The notes under the pieces: model-generated
What the model was told of the DNA's origin: nothing
The model's database searches: none
The model's input: the letters and a program-made list of their open reading frames with translations, nothing else
Made by a program: the position numbers and the translations under genes
Part shown: positions 7,977-17,254 of the stretch, in pieces
How the letters are laid out: the number at the start of each line of letters is the position of its first letter
Numbering within the stretch: position 1 is the first letter of the stretch
From: Pseudorhodoferax soli
Lineage (GTDB): Bacteria; Pseudomonadota; Gammaproteobacteria; Burkholderiales; Burkholderiaceae_C
Assembly: GCF_003337555.1 (NCBI RefSeq)
Contig: NZ_QPJK01000013.1
Coordinates: 158,481-222,480 of the forward strand
Reading direction: 5' to 3'
DNA: 64,000 bases

Positions 7977-10412
7977 TCAGACCCGCGGCGGATCGGTCTC
8001 GCGTTCGGGATGCCGGTGCCGCGCCACGGCCTGTGCGAAGGCCTTGAGCGCCGTCTCGCCGTTGCCGTCTCCGGGCACCAGGCCGGGGTCGGCGCTGCCG
8101 TCGGGCAGCTCCCATGGAATGCCGGCCTGCTCCAGCAGCACGCGTGCGTCGGCCGGTACCAGCAGCGTCTTGCCGTGGCGGTACTGCTCCTTGACGAACT
8201 CCAGCGCCAGGCCATTCGTGGCCAGCGCGGCGATGGCGCCCTGGCCCTGCGGCAGCACCACTGCGTCGAACAGGAAGCCGGGTTCGTTCTCGAGCGAGGC
8301 ATCGGCCTGCAGCATGCCGCCGTCGGCCTCTGCAATGCCGCCCACGTGGGGGCCCACGATGCGCGGTGCCGCACCCTGGTCGGCCAGCGCCGCGGCCTGG
8401 GCCTGCAGCAGCGCTCCGTCCACGCCATCGGCCGCGAGCAGGGCGATCATGCGGGCGCGGATGCCCATCTCGCCCGGGCGCGCCAGCAGCGACAGCGCGG
8501 GCGAGTTGCGCACCTCCGGCTTGGCCGGCTTGGCCAGGGCGCGGGGCAGCGGCTCGGGCAGTTCGCGCATGCCCAGGCCCGCGGCCACCTGGCGGGCCAG
8601 CGGCTCGGACACGTTGCGCAGCGAGGCGACCATGCGCTCACGCACCGCGGGCACCGTGAGCTTGGACAGCTCGAAGCGGAAGGCGGCCGCGATGTGCGCC
8701 TGCTCCACCGGGGTCTGGCTCTCGTAGAACAGCGTGGCCTGGGTGTAGTGGTCGGCGAACTTCTCCGGCTTGGCGCGCACCTTGCCCTGTTCCTCCTTGG
8801 CCGCGATGCGCGCCGGCACCGAGACGAAGCCCTGCACCGCACCGGCCTGGAAGGGGCAGCCGCCGGCCAGCGAGTTGGGCTCGTAGGACACGCGGCCGCG
8901 GTGGATGGCCTGGCGGTGCATGCCGTCGCGCTGGTTGTTGTGCACCGGCGCGATGGGCGCGTTGATCGGGATCTCGTGGAAGTTGGGCCCGCCCAGGCGC
9001 GAGATCTGGGTGTCCACATACGAGTGGATGCGGCCGGCCAGCAGCGGGTCGTTGGAGAAGTCGATGCCGGGCACCACATGGGCCGTGCAGAAGGCCACCT
9101 GCTCGGTCTCGGCGAAGAAGTTGTCGGGGTTGCGGTTCAGCACCATGCGGCCCACGGGCTGCACCGGCACCAGCTCCTCGGGGATGATCTTGGTGGCGTC
9201 CAGGATGTCGAAGCTGAAGCGCTCGGCGTCCTCTTCCGTGAAGACCTGCACGCCGAGTTCCCACTCAGGGTAGTTGCCCGATTCGATGCGTTCCCACAGG
9301 TCGCGCCGGTGGTAGTCGGGGTCGGCGCCGGAGATCTTCACGGCTTCGTCCCAGACCAGCGAATGCGTGCCGGCCTTGGGCGACCAGTGGAACTTGACGA
9401 ACACCGAGTCGCCGTCTTCGTTGACGAAGCGGTAGCTGTGCACGCCGAAGCCCTGCATGGTGGCGTAGCTGCGCGGTATGGCGCGGTCGGACATCACCCA
9501 CATCAGCATGTGGGTGGATTCGGGCATCAGCGAGACGAAGTCCCAGAAGGTGTCGTGCGCGCTGGCCGCCTGCGGCATCGCATGGTGCGGCTCGGGCTTG
9601 ACGGCGTGCACCAGGTCGGGGAACTTCATCGCGTCCTGGATGAAGAACACCGGGATGTTGTTGCCCACCAGGTCCCAGTTGCCCTCGTCGGTGTAGAACT
9701 TCACGGCGAAGCCGCGCACGTCGCGCGCCGTGTCCTTGGAGCCGCGCTCGCCCTGCACGGTGGAAAAGCGCACGAACACCGGCGTGGTCTTGCCGGCCTC
9801 GCGGAACGGCGCCGCCTTGGTGTACTGCGTGAGGGGCTCGTAGCACTCGAAGAAGCCGTGCGCGCCGGAGCCGCGCGCATGCACGATGCGCTCGGGGATG
9901 CGCTCGTGGTCGAAGTGCGTGAGCTTCTCGCGCAGGATGAAGTCTTCCAGCAGCACGGGCCCGCGCAGGCCGTACTTGAGCGAGTTCTGGTTGTCCGCGA
10001 TGGGAACGCCCTGGTTGGTCGTCAGGCGCTGGCCGGTGGAGTCCACCCGCACGCGGTCCAGCGGGGCGACCGTCGGGTTGCCGCCCTCGGGCGCCACGCC
10101 CCCGGTTTTCTCCGAGGCGTTGGCTTCGGACAGCGTGCTGGCGCCGGGCAGGCGCGAAGGCGGGGCGATGCTCACGCCAGGCTTGGGCGCCACGCCGTTC
10201 ACGAAGCCGTGCTCGTCCGGCTTGGTCGGGTTGGACGGCATGCCCGCCGCCAGCGCCTGCACCTCGGCCTTCTGCCGGGCCGCGGGATCGGCGGGGTCGC
10301 CCGCCGGGCCCTGCGCGGGGCCGCTGTCGGTGTGGTGGGCTGCGGCCGGGGCGGTGCGGCCGCGGGCAGGGGTGGCCCGGGCGGGGGCGGCAGACTTGGG
10401 AGATTTGGCCAT
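7977..10412 (-). CDS. katE: Large-subunit catalase, HPII/KatE type
   Basis: An 811-residue clade-2 catalase that breaks down hydrogen peroxide. The catalytic histidine is H178 ([13 protein letters not shown]) and the haem-ligand tyrosine is Y465 (RIHSYVDTQ), both exactly 50 residues later than H128 and Y415 of E. coli HPII, because of a longer, Ala/Pro-rich N-terminus ([17 protein letters not shown]). The asparagine loop is in [19 protein letters not shown]. The C-terminal 150 residues form the class-I glutamine-amidotransferase/flavodoxin-like domain found only in large catalases. Single gene, divergent from the isochorismatase-like gene across about 155 bp. Length is slightly above the family's 750 residues, explained by the N-terminal extension. 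Confidence 0.95.
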   Translation of the reverse strand: MAKSPKSAAPARATPARGRTAPAAAHHTDSGPAQGPAGDPADPAARQKAEVQALAAGMPSNPTKPDEHGFVNGVAPKPGVSIAPPSRLPGASTLSEANASEKTGGVAPEGGNPTVAPLDRVRVDSTGQRLTTNQGVPIADNQNSLKYGLRGPVLLEDFILREKLTHFDHERIPERIVHARGSGAHGFFECYEPLTQYTKAAPFREAGKTTPVFVRFSTVQGERGSKDTARDVRGFAVKFYTDEGNWDLVGNNIPVFFIQDAMKFPDLVHAVKPEPHHAMPQAASAHDTFWDFVSLMPESTHMLMWVMSDRAIPRSYATMQGFGVHSYRFVNEDGDSVFVKFHWSPKAGTHSLVWDEAVKISGADPDYHRRDLWERIESGNYPEWELGVQVFTEEDAERFSFDILDATKIIPEELVPVQPVGRMVLNRNPDNFFAETEQVAFCTAHVVPGIDFSNDPLLAGRIHSYVDTQISRLGGPNFHEIPINAPIAPVHNNQRDGMHRQAIHRGRVSYEPNSLAGGCPFQAGAVQGFVSVPARIAAKEEQGKVRAKPEKFADHYTQATLFYESQTPVEQAHIAAAFRFELSKLTVPAVRERMVASLRNVSEPLARQVAAGLGMRELPEPLPRALAKPAKPEVRNSPALSLLARPGEMGIRARMIALLAADGVDGALLQAQAAALADQGAAPRIVGPHVGGIAEADGGMLQADASLENEPGFLFDAVVLPQGQGAIAALATNGLALEFVKEQYRHGKTLLVPADARVLLEQAGIPWELPDGSADPGLVPGDGNGETALKAFAQAVARHRHPERETDPPRV

Positions 10413-10567
10413 GGTGTTGTGCGTGGGGTCCTGGGTTGCAGCGGCGACATTGCCGAAACAGACACGCTACGAACACTGGGTGTGCCGTGGTGTAGGACAT
10501 GGCGACAGCCTCGGATGCGGGGACCGCCGACGGACGCCCATCGGCGGCGCCGCCTAGGCTGCGCCCC

Positions 10568-11206
10568 ATGCCGCGACACACACCACCGGCGGACGCCGAA
10601 CCCGCCCTGCGTGCCACGCCGCTGCCGCGCGCCGAGCGCGTGCTGGTGCTCGTGGACTTCATCAACCCGCTCGACTTTCCCGGCGCCGAACGCCTCGTGC
10701 CCGGGGCGCTGCGCGCCGCCCGCGCGACGGCCCGGCTCAAGGCACGCCTGGCCCAGGCCGGCGTGCCGGCCATCTATGCCAACGACCACTACGGCACCTG
10801 GCATGCCGAGTTCAGCGACGTGCTGCGCGCCTGCCAGGCGCTGCCAGGCCCCCGCGGCCAGATCGCCCGGCTGCTGGCCCCTGCACCGCAGGACCTGACC
10901 ATCCTCAAGCCGCGCCATTCGGCCTTCTTCGCAACGCCGCTGGACCTGCTGCTGCGCCAGATGCAGGCCCGCGAAATCGTGCTGGTGGGCCTGGCCACCG
11001 ACATGTGCGTGCAGCTGACCACCGCCGAGGCCTACATGCACGGCTACAGCGTCTGGGTGCCGTCGGACTGCACGGCCGCCGAGACCCCCGAGGCCAAGCG
11101 CCGCGCGCTGCGCCACATGGCCACCGTTATGAAGTGCGCGGTGCGCGCCTCCACGGCGGGCGCCGGCCCGTCGCGTGCGGGCCGTGTAGCCGCACAGCCT
11201 GGCTGA
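10568..11206 (+). CDS. Isochorismatase-like cysteine hydrolase
   Basis: A 212-residue cytoplasmic hydrolase of the isochorismatase/nicotinamidase superfamily, acting on an amide or vinyl ether. The catalytic triad is visible: Asp in VLVDFINPLDFPG, Lys in LKPRHSAFF, and Cys in GLATDMCVQLTTAEAYMHGY. The ATG at 10568 (MPRHTPP) is preferred; the frame is open for 23 codons further upstream but with poor coding content. Substrate unknown. It is divergent from katE, and the next gene, a tiny membrane peptide, follows after 85 bp. Confidence 0.85.
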   Translation: MPRHTPPADAEPALRATPLPRAERVLVLVDFINPLDFPGAERLVPGALRAARATARLKARLAQAGVPAIYANDHYGTWHAEFSDVLRACQALPGPRGQIARLLAPAPQDLTILKPRHSAFFATPLDLLLRQMQAREIVLVGLATDMCVQLTTAEAYMHGYSVWVPSDCTAAETPEAKRRALRHMATVMKCAVRASTAGAGPSRAGRVAAQPG

Positions 11207-11291
11207 GACGCGCTGCAGGCGACATCGTCTGCAAGGGCATTGCGCTCCCGTCCGACGCGCAGGGCCTTCGCCGCCTGCCAAGCTATGCGGC

Positions 11292-11426
11292 ATGAATGCA
11301 CCCAAGAACTCCCCCGGCGCCGTGCCCACCTCGTCCAGCCGCAACCGCTACGCCAGCAAGCGCACCCTGGTGGTGGGAGGCGTCATCGTCGCCTTCCTGT
11401 TGTTCGCGGTGTTCTTTCCCTGGTGA
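11292..11426 (+). CDS. Small single-span membrane peptide
   Basis: A 44-residue frame. A Ser/Lys-rich N-terminus (MNAPKNSPGAVPTSSSRN) is followed by basic residues and one membrane helix, LVVGGVIVAFLLFAVFF (about 26-43), ending in PW. Its TGA overlaps the GTG start of the response-regulator gene by 4 bp (GTGA, 11423-11426), the usual sign of translational coupling. That overlap and the clean hydrophobic segment argue that it is real despite its size. No known family. I infer a small membrane protein working with, or merely leading translation of, the receiver protein. Confidence 0.6.
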   Translation: MNAPKNSPGAVPTSSSRNRYASKRTLVVGGVIVAFLLFAVFFPW

Positions 11427-11815
11427 CGGCGCCGGTGCAGCGGGTGCTGCTGGTGGAAGACAACCCGCACTGGCGAGCGCAGCTGCGGCGCTGGGCCGGC
11501 GCCGCTGGCCACGCCGTGGTGCACGAGGCCGCGACGGCCGACGAGGCCATCGCCTGGCTCCAGGCCCATGCCGACGGCTGGGACTTGGCCGTGGTCGATG
11601 CCTTCCTCGCGGGTGGCAACGGCTACACCGTGCTCAAGCATTGCCAGCGCCAGCACTCGCACCAGCGCGTGGTGATGCTCTCCAACTACGCGCGGGTCGA
11701 GGCCCGGCAGCAGGCCTTGCGCCTCGGGGCAGACCGGTTCTTCGACAAGGACACCGAGCTCGACGCCTGCCTGGGCTACTGCTTCGCCCGGCCAGAGCCC
11801 GCCGCGGCTGTGTGA
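11423..11815 (+). CDS. Single-domain response regulator (receiver only)
   Basis: A 130-residue CheY-like receiver with no output domain. The acid pocket is E12-D13 (LLVEDNPHW), the phospho-acceptor is D59 (LAVVDAFLAGG), the switch Ser is in VVMLSNYARVEAR and the conserved Lys is in FFDKDTELD. I chose the GTG at 11423, which overlaps the preceding 44-residue gene by 4 bp and begins the protein just before the first beta strand; the open frame extends upstream without homology. The partner kinase is not in the window. Likely acts by protein-protein contact. Confidence 0.85.
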   Translation: MTAPVQRVLLVEDNPHWRAQLRRWAGAAGHAVVHEAATADEAIAWLQAHADGWDLAVVDAFLAGGNGYTVLKHCQRQHSHQRVVMLSNYARVEARQQALRLGADRFFDKDTELDACLGYCFARPEPAAAV

Positions 11816-11946
11816 GCGCGGCGGCGGCGCAGCTGCCGTGTCGCAGCCGGTCGGACATTGCCGTGCCGCCGACGCGCCGCACGCCGACAGGGCGGCCGCC
11901 GGGCACCGCCCAGACTGCGGCGATTGACTCCACCCTGCTTCCCCCC

Positions 11947-13743
11947 ATGACCTTTCCCGCTTTCCGCCCCTTGCGTGCCGCCGTGCTGGCTTTGGGCGCG
12001 CTCTGCGCCCTGGCCGCCTCCGCCCAACAAGGCGACGGCACCGACGTGCCGATCCGCACCCATGTGTTCAAGCCCGCCAAGGTCGCGCTGACGCAGGCCG
12101 GGGTGCAGGCCCTGCGAGCGCCGCCGGGATTTGCGGTCTCGGTGTTCGCGGCCGGCCTCAAGAACGCGCGCATCCTCGCGGTCGCGCCCGACGGCACGGT
12201 CTACCTGAGCCGGCGCGACCAGGGCGACGTGGTCATGCTGCGCGACGCCGATGGCGACGGCCAGGCCGACGGCCCCGGCGTGATCGTGGCCAACCGTGCC
12301 GGCGCCCACGGCCTGGCCATCCACGCGGGCCATCTGTACATCGCCACCGTCCGGGAGTTGTTCCGGGCACCGATCCTGGCCGACGGCCTGCTGGGCCCGC
12401 TGGAGATGCTGCTCGGCGACCTGCCCGACGCGGGCCAGCACCCCAACCGCACCATGGCCTTCGGGCCCGACGGCATGCTGTACCTGAGCGTGGGCTCGAC
12501 CTGCAATGCCTGCAACGAATCCAACCACGAGAACGCAGCGCTGCTGCGCATCGCGCCCGACGGCAAGAGCCGCACCATCTTCGCCAGCGGCCTGCGCAAC
12601 ACCATCGGCTTCGACTGGGAGCCGCGCACCGGCGCGCTGTGGGGCATGGACCATGGCATCGACTTCCTGGGCGACGACGTGCAGCCGGAGGAACTCAACC
12701 GCATCGAGCGGGGCAAGCAGTACGGCTGGCCGCACATCTGGGGCCAGGACGGCGTCAACCCGCAGAGCACACCCGTGGGCGAAGTCAGCAAGGCACAGTG
12801 GGCGGCGCTCAGCACACCCATGGTGATGGGCTACACGGCCCATGCCGCGCCCATGCAGATGCTGTTCTACACGGGCGGCGCCTTCCCGGCGGAGTACCAG
12901 GGCGATGCCTTCGTCACCATGCGCGGCTCGTGGAACCGCAAGCCGGCTTCGGGCTACGAGATCGTGCGCATCCGCTTCGCCGATGGCCGGCCGCAGAGGT
13001 TCGAGCCCTTCGTGACGGGCTTCCTGACCGACGGCGGCAGCACGCATGTGGCGCGGCCCGTGGGCCTGGCGATGGCCCGGGACGGCGCTTTGCTGATGGC
13101 CGACGACGCGAACGGCGTGGTCTACCGCATCGCCTACACGGGCCAGGGCGCCGGTGGCAGCGCCGGTGCGCCGCCGGCCGAGCCCATGCGCGCGCAGGCC
13201 ATGCGCGGCAGTGGCGTGCCGCTGGCCATGGAGCGCGAGGAGACGCGCGCGGCCGGCACGCTGCAGGTCGGCTCCGCCAGCATCGCGCCGCAGGGCACGA
13301 TCCCGCTGCGCCACAGCGAGTACGCGGACGGCGTGTCGCCGCAGTTGCGCTGGACGCCCGTGGCCGGCGCGAAGTCCTATGCGCTCATCATGGAAGACCC
13401 CGACGCCCGGCCCGTGACGCCCTTCGTGCACTGGCTGGCCTGGAACATCCCGGCCGGCGTGACACAGTTGCCCGAGGGCCTGCAGGAGCAGCTGCGCCTG
13501 ACCGAGCCCGAAGGCGTGCTGCAGGGCACGACGACGCGCGGCGCGCCGGGCTACTACGGCCCCAAGCCTCCTGTGATGGACCCGCCGCACCGCTACCACT
13601 TCCAGGTCTTCGCGCTCGACCGCACGCTGGAGTTGCCGCCCGCCGCCGACCGCGACCAACTGCTGGCCGCCATGCGTGGCCATGTGCTGGCCAAGGGCGT
13701 GCTGGTCGGCAGCTTCCAGCAGCTGACCGCACCGCTGAAGTAG
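11947..13743 (+). CDS. Sorbosone dehydrogenase-like beta-propeller fused to a PEBP (YbhB-like) domain
   Basis: A 598-residue exported protein. A Sec signal (MTFPAFRPLRAAVLALGAL...ASAQ) is followed, from about 25 to 400, by a PQQ-dependent L-sorbosone/glucose dehydrogenase-like six-bladed propeller: GFAVSVFAAGLKNARILAV, DADGDGQAD, HPNRTMAFGPDGMLYLSVGS, GLRNTIGFDWEP, RGSWNRKPASGYEIVR. From about 420 a phosphatidylethanolamine-binding-protein domain of the YbhB/YbcL type follows: YALIMEDPDARPVTPFVHWL and HRYHFQVFALDRTLELPP. The two domains usually occur as separate proteins, so the fusion is notable. Periplasmic oxidoreductase role is by family; the PEBP part may bind a ligand or lipid head group. 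Start ATG at 11947 gives the signal peptide. Confidence 0.85.
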   Translation: MTFPAFRPLRAAVLALGALCALAASAQQGDGTDVPIRTHVFKPAKVALTQAGVQALRAPPGFAVSVFAAGLKNARILAVAPDGTVYLSRRDQGDVVMLRDADGDGQADGPGVIVANRAGAHGLAIHAGHLYIATVRELFRAPILADGLLGPLEMLLGDLPDAGQHPNRTMAFGPDGMLYLSVGSTCNACNESNHENAALLRIAPDGKSRTIFASGLRNTIGFDWEPRTGALWGMDHGIDFLGDDVQPEELNRIERGKQYGWPHIWGQDGVNPQSTPVGEVSKAQWAALSTPMVMGYTAHAAPMQMLFYTGGAFPAEYQGDAFVTMRGSWNRKPASGYEIVRIRFADGRPQRFEPFVTGFLTDGGSTHVARPVGLAMARDGALLMADDANGVVYRIAYTGQGAGGSAGAPPAEPMRAQAMRGSGVPLAMEREETRAAGTLQVGSASIAPQGTIPLRHSEYADGVSPQLRWTPVAGAKSYALIMEDPDARPVTPFVHWLAWNIPAGVTQLPEGLQEQLRLTEPEGVLQGTTTRGAPGYYGPKPPVMDPPHRYHFQVFALDRTLELPPAADRDQLLAAMRGHVLAKGVLVGSFQQLTAPLK

Positions 13744-13773
13744 GGCAGGGCAGAGGTCCTGTTCTGAACCAGC

Positions 13774-13801
13774 CTGTCGGCGGCGGCGACCTGCCCGACA
13801 G
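13774..13801 (+). terminator. Possible hairpin after the dehydrogenase gene
   Basis: Inverted repeat CTGTCGG / CCGACAG (7 bp arms, 14-nt loop) starting 31 bp after the stop codon at 13743. There is no T-run, so intrinsic termination would be weak. Arms seen directly; the role is inferred. Confidence 0.3.
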
Positions 13802-14116
13802 AGCAACAGAAGCGAGAGCGCCGAACGCGCCGGCGCATGCGTCGAGCGCACCTCGGCAGCCTTGCCGCAGTGCCCGAGCGCCGCATGGCCGGCAAGGGCC
13901 GCGACGCTGAACACGGCAGACACCGGACCTGGGTGACAAGCCAGGCTGCCCCGCCCATGGAGGGGTCTTGGTCTCGCCCTCGCCATGCAACGGACTGCAC
14001 CGCACCGGGGCCGCCACGCGGCGCCCGCCCTGCAGGCACCCGGACCGCCCGGCCTGCAGAGCCTTTCCCCATCGCCCCGCCACTCCGCTGACCGGCAACA
14101 AGGGTTAACCCCCAAG
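13802..14116. other. Intergenic leader of the ABC/oxygenase cluster
   Basis: About 315 bp between the sorbosone-dehydrogenase-like gene and the MarR operator candidate. No open frame here has a recognisable product and I see no RNA gene or repeat. It probably holds only spacer and upstream promoter DNA. Confidence 0.35.
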
Positions 14117-14148
14117 TAGTTGTGATTGCAACTAGTTGGTAATTCAAC
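14117..14148 (+). promoter_or_regulatory. Palindromic operator, MarR-type candidate
   Basis: A cluster of GTTG/CAAC half-sites in an AT-rich pocket. CAACTAGTTG at 14129-14138 is a perfect 10-bp palindrome. It is flanked so that TAGTTG (14117) pairs with CAACTA (14129), and GTTG (14135) pairs with CAAC (14145) with equal 6-nt spacers. It lies 58 bp before the first gene of an ABC/oxygenase cluster that itself encodes two MarR regulators. MarR proteins typically bind such 10-16 bp palindromes. The site is seen directly; the binding partner is inferred. Confidence 0.55.
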
Positions 14149-14206
14149 CAAAATCGCGCTCCGATGGCCGCACCCCCCGAGCGGCACGACAACCAAGGAG
14201 GCAAAC

Positions 14207-15385
14207 ATGCCACTGACCCGACGTGTTCTGTGCGGCGCAGCGCTGGCCGCTATGGCTCTCATTCCCCACCTCGCGCTGGCGCAGGATTCCACCGTCAAGA
14301 TCGGCATCATCGGGCCGTTCTCGGGCCCGTTCGCCCACTACGGCACGCTGTTCAAGGCGGGGGCAGAGGCCTATGTCGCCAGCCAGGGCGGCAAGCTCGC
14401 GGGCAAGAGCGTCGAGCTCATCTACCGCGACACGGGCGGCCCGAATCCCGCGCAGACCAAGGTCATGGCGCAGGAGCTCATCGTCAAGAACAAGGTCGAC
14501 TACCTGGGGGGCTTCGTGTTCACGCCGAACGCGATGGCGGTGGCACCGTTGATCCAGCAGTCCAGGACGCCGACGGTCATCTTCAACGCCGCGACCTCGT
14601 CCATCACCGAGAAGTCCGAGTACTTCATCCGCACCAGCTACACGCTGTGGCAGGTCACCGTGCCGCTGGCCCAATGGGCGGCGAAGCAGGGCATGCAGAA
14701 GGTCGTCACGGCCGTGACCGACTACGGTCCGGGCATCGACGCCGAGGCGGCGTTCAAGAGCGAGTTCGCCAAGCATGGCGGCGTGGTGGTCGAGAGCATC
14801 CGCATGCCGATCGCCACGACCGACTTCGGCCCCTTCGCGCAGCGCATCCGCGCCAGCGGCGCGCAGGCCGTCTACACCTTCCTGCCCGGCGGCCCGCCGA
14901 ACCTGGGCTTCGTGAAGGCCTACAACGAGAACGGACTGGCCCGTGCCGGCATCCAGTTCCTGGGCACGGCCGAGACCGACGAGTTCGACCTGCAGAAGTT
15001 CGGCGACAGCGCGCTGGGCCTGACCACGGCCTTCCATTACTCCGGCGCGCACGACTCGCCGCAGAACAAGGCCTTCGTGGCCGCGCTCAGGAAGCAGGAC
15101 CCGGCGGCCGTGGCGAACTACGCATCGGTGGGCGCCTGGGACGGCATGTACGTCATCCACAAGATGATCGAGGCGACCGGCGGCGCCAGGGACGGTGCCA
15201 AGGCGCTGGCCGCCGCCCGCGAACTGCAGTGGGAGAGCCCGCGCGGGCCCGTGCGCATCGACGGCAAGTCGCGCCACATCACGCAGAACGTCTACCTGCG
15301 CAAGGTGGAGAAGCAGGGCGGTGCGCTGGTCAACACGGAGACGCTGAGCTTCGGGCCGCAGGTCGACTTCGGTCTGGGCCAGTGA
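14207..15385 (+). CDS. Branched-chain amino acid-type ABC transporter, substrate-binding protein
   Basis: A 392-residue periplasmic receptor of the LivK/type-1 fold, first gene of a five-gene importer. The Sec signal is residues 1-26 (PLTRRVLCGAALAAMALI...LAQ). The mature start STVKIGIIGPFSGPFAHYG and the later LYRDTGG-like, NAATSSITEKSEYFIRTSYT and VGAWDGMYVIHKMIEATGG segments are typical of receptors for aromatic acids and amides as well as amino acids. AAGGAGG lies 6 bp before the ATG at 14207. With a Rieske oxygenase and its reductase downstream, the likely ligand is an aromatic compound rather than leucine; this is inference from neighbours. Confidence 0.92.
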   Translation: MPLTRRVLCGAALAAMALIPHLALAQDSTVKIGIIGPFSGPFAHYGTLFKAGAEAYVASQGGKLAGKSVELIYRDTGGPNPAQTKVMAQELIVKNKVDYLGGFVFTPNAMAVAPLIQQSRTPTVIFNAATSSITEKSEYFIRTSYTLWQVTVPLAQWAAKQGMQKVVTAVTDYGPGIDAEAAFKSEFAKHGGVVVESIRMPIATTDFGPFAQRIRASGAQAVYTFLPGGPPNLGFVKAYNENGLARAGIQFLGTAETDEFDLQKFGDSALGLTTAFHYSGAHDSPQNKAFVAALRKQDPAAVANYASVGAWDGMYVIHKMIEATGGARDGAKALAAARELQWESPRGPVRIDGKSRHITQNVYLRKVEKQGGALVNTETLSFGPQVDFGLGQ

Positions 15386-15398
15386 CGCGCGAGGCCAC

Positions 15399-16256
15399 GT
15401 GAACACGCTCTCCAACATCCTCATCGACGGACTCGCGTACGGCATGGTGCTGTTCGTGATCGCCGTCGGGCTGTCGGTCACGCTGGGACTGATGCGCTTC
15501 GTCAACCTGAGCCACGGCGCCTTCGCCATGGTCGGGGGCTACTGCGCGGCGCTGCTCACGCGGGAGCTGCAATGGAGCTTCTGGCTCGCCGTGCCGCTGG
15601 CCGTGCTGGCCACCGGGTGCCTGGGTGCCGTGCTCGAAGCCACCGTGCTGCGCCACCTCTACCAGCGCAAGGAGCTCGACCAGGTGCTGTTCACCATCGG
15701 CCTGACCTTCGTGCTGATCGCCACGACGAACGCGCTGGCCGGGCCGCAGGTGCAGATGGTGCAGCTGCCGCCCTCGCTGGCCGGCTCCATCGACCTCGGG
15801 TTCCGCACCATGCCGGCGCAGCGCCTGCTGGTGATCGCGGTGGGCGTCGCCGTCGCGCTGGCCGCGGCGTTGACCGTGACCCGCACGCGCTTCGGCATCT
15901 GGCTGCGCGCCACCGTGGACCACCCGGGCACGGCGTCGTCCCTGGGCATTCCCATCCGCACCGTGCAGTGCCTGACCTTCGCCGCCGGCGCCGCCCTTGC
16001 GGGCCTGGGTGGCGTGCTCGGCGCCGAGGTCATGCCGCTCGAGCCGTACTACGCGCTCAAGTACCTGGTGCTGGTGCTGGTGGTCGTGGCCGTGGGCGGC
16101 ATGGGCAGCATCGCCGGCTCGCTGTGCGCGGCCATCTTGCTGGGCCTCATCGAGACGGCGAGCAAGTACCTCGCATCCGACTGGGGCAGCCTCTTCTTCT
16201 TCGCGGCGATGGCCATCGTGCTGGCGTGGCGCCCGAACGGATTGCTGAAGCGATGA
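15399..16256 (+). CDS. ABC transporter permease, LivH type
   Basis: A 285-residue inner-membrane permease with about eight hydrophobic segments (for instance LAYGMVLFVIAVGLSVTLGL at 11-30 and FWLAVPLAVLATGCLGAVL). The GTG start at 15399 follows GAGGCCAC and is 13 bp after the receptor gene. The family loop AAGAALAGLGGVLGAEVMPL is present near residue 190. It forms the heterodimeric channel with the LivM-type protein encoded next; their genes overlap by 4 bp (ATGA). Confidence 0.92.
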   Translation: MNTLSNILIDGLAYGMVLFVIAVGLSVTLGLMRFVNLSHGAFAMVGGYCAALLTRELQWSFWLAVPLAVLATGCLGAVLEATVLRHLYQRKELDQVLFTIGLTFVLIATTNALAGPQVQMVQLPPSLAGSIDLGFRTMPAQRLLVIAVGVAVALAAALTVTRTRFGIWLRATVDHPGTASSLGIPIRTVQCLTFAAGAALAGLGGVLGAEVMPLEPYYALKYLVLVLVVVAVGGMGSIAGSLCAAILLGLIETASKYLASDWGSLFFFAAMAIVLAWRPNGLLKR

Positions 16257-17254
16257 ACACGATCTCCCTTACCGAACCCGCAGCGGCCACCGCCGGGGCC
16301 GCTGCAGCCGGCCCACGCTGCGCGCCCGCCTGGCGTGCGCCGGCCCTGACCCTGGCACTGGGCCTGGCGGCCTGCGCCGGCATGCCCGACCAGTTGGGCC
16401 TGCTGACGCGCATCTTCATCGTCGGCCTGTTCGTGCTGTCGCTCGACCTGGTCGTGGGCATCGCCGGGCTGGCGACACTGGGCCATGCCGCGATGTTCGG
16501 CATGGGCGCCTACGCGGCCGGCGTGTTCGCGCTCCGCGTCGCACCCGATCCGCTGGTCGGGCTGGGCGTGGGCCTGCTGGCAGGCGCATTGCTGGCCGGT
16601 CTGAGCGGCGCTTTCCTGCTGCGCTACCAGGGCTTCACCTTCCTGATGCTGACGGTGGCGGTGTCGCAGCTGGTGCTGTCGGCGGCCCACAAGGCCCGGG
16701 CCTGGACCGGCGGTGACGACGGGCTGTCGGGCTTCAGCATGGGTCCGCTGCTGGGCCGGTTCGCATTCGACCTGGAAGGCCGCGTCGCTGCCTGCTACAC
16801 GCTGGGCGTGCTCGTGCTGGGCTTCTACGCGGCCCGGCGCCTGGTCGACTCGCCCTTCGGCCTGGCGGTACGGGGCATCCACGAGAGCCGGGCCCGCATG
16901 GCCGCGTTGGGCACGCCTGTCTACCGGCGGCTGCTGGGCATCTACACCGCGGCCGGTGCACTGGCCGGCGCCGCGGGCGCCCTGTCTGCGCAGACCACGG
17001 CCGTGGTTGGCCTGGACAGCCTGTCGTTCGCGCTGTCCGCCGAGGCGCTGGTCATGCTCATCCTGGGCGGGGCGGGGCGGTTGACGGGAGCGCTCATCGG
17101 CGCTGCCGTCTTCCTGGTGCTGCACCACACGGCCTCGTCCATCAATCCCTACCACTGGCTGTTCATCGTCGGTGGCCTGCTCATGCTGGTGGTGCTGGTC
17201 CCGCCGGCCAAGGCCACGGCCTGGCTGCGCGCCCGCCTCGGAGGTGCGCCATGA
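16253..17254 (+). CDS. ABC transporter permease, LivM type
   Basis: A 333-residue inner-membrane permease. After a 30-residue Ala-rich N-terminus it shows about eight hydrophobic segments and the LivM signatures GIAGLATLGHAAMFGMGAYA (about 77-96) and RGIHESRARMAALGTPV, the cytoplasmic loop that contacts the ATPases. The start ATG overlaps the previous stop, and its own stop overlaps the next ATG (17251-17254), so translation is coupled along the operon. Confidence 0.92.
   Translation: MNTISLTEPAAATAGAAAAGPRCAPAWRAPALTLALGLAACAGMPDQLGLLTRIFIVGLFVLSLDLVVGIAGLATLGHAAMFGMGAYAAGVFALRVAPDPLVGLGVGLLAGALLAGLSGAFLLRYQGFTFLMLTVAVSQLVLSAAHKARAWTGGDDGLSGFSMGPLLGRFAFDLEGRVAACYTLGVLVLGFYAARRLVDSPFGLAVRGIHESRARMAALGTPVYRRLLGIYTAAGALAGAAGALSAQTTAVVGLDSLSFALSAEALVMLILGGAGRLTGALIGAAVFLVLHHTASSINPYHWLFIVGGLLMLVVLVPPAKATAWLRARLGGAP

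Noticed and set aside
7968..10898. A 976-codon plus-strand frame across katE
   Set aside because: Antisense shadow of the catalase, whose catalytic His and Tyr are at the exact expected spacing.
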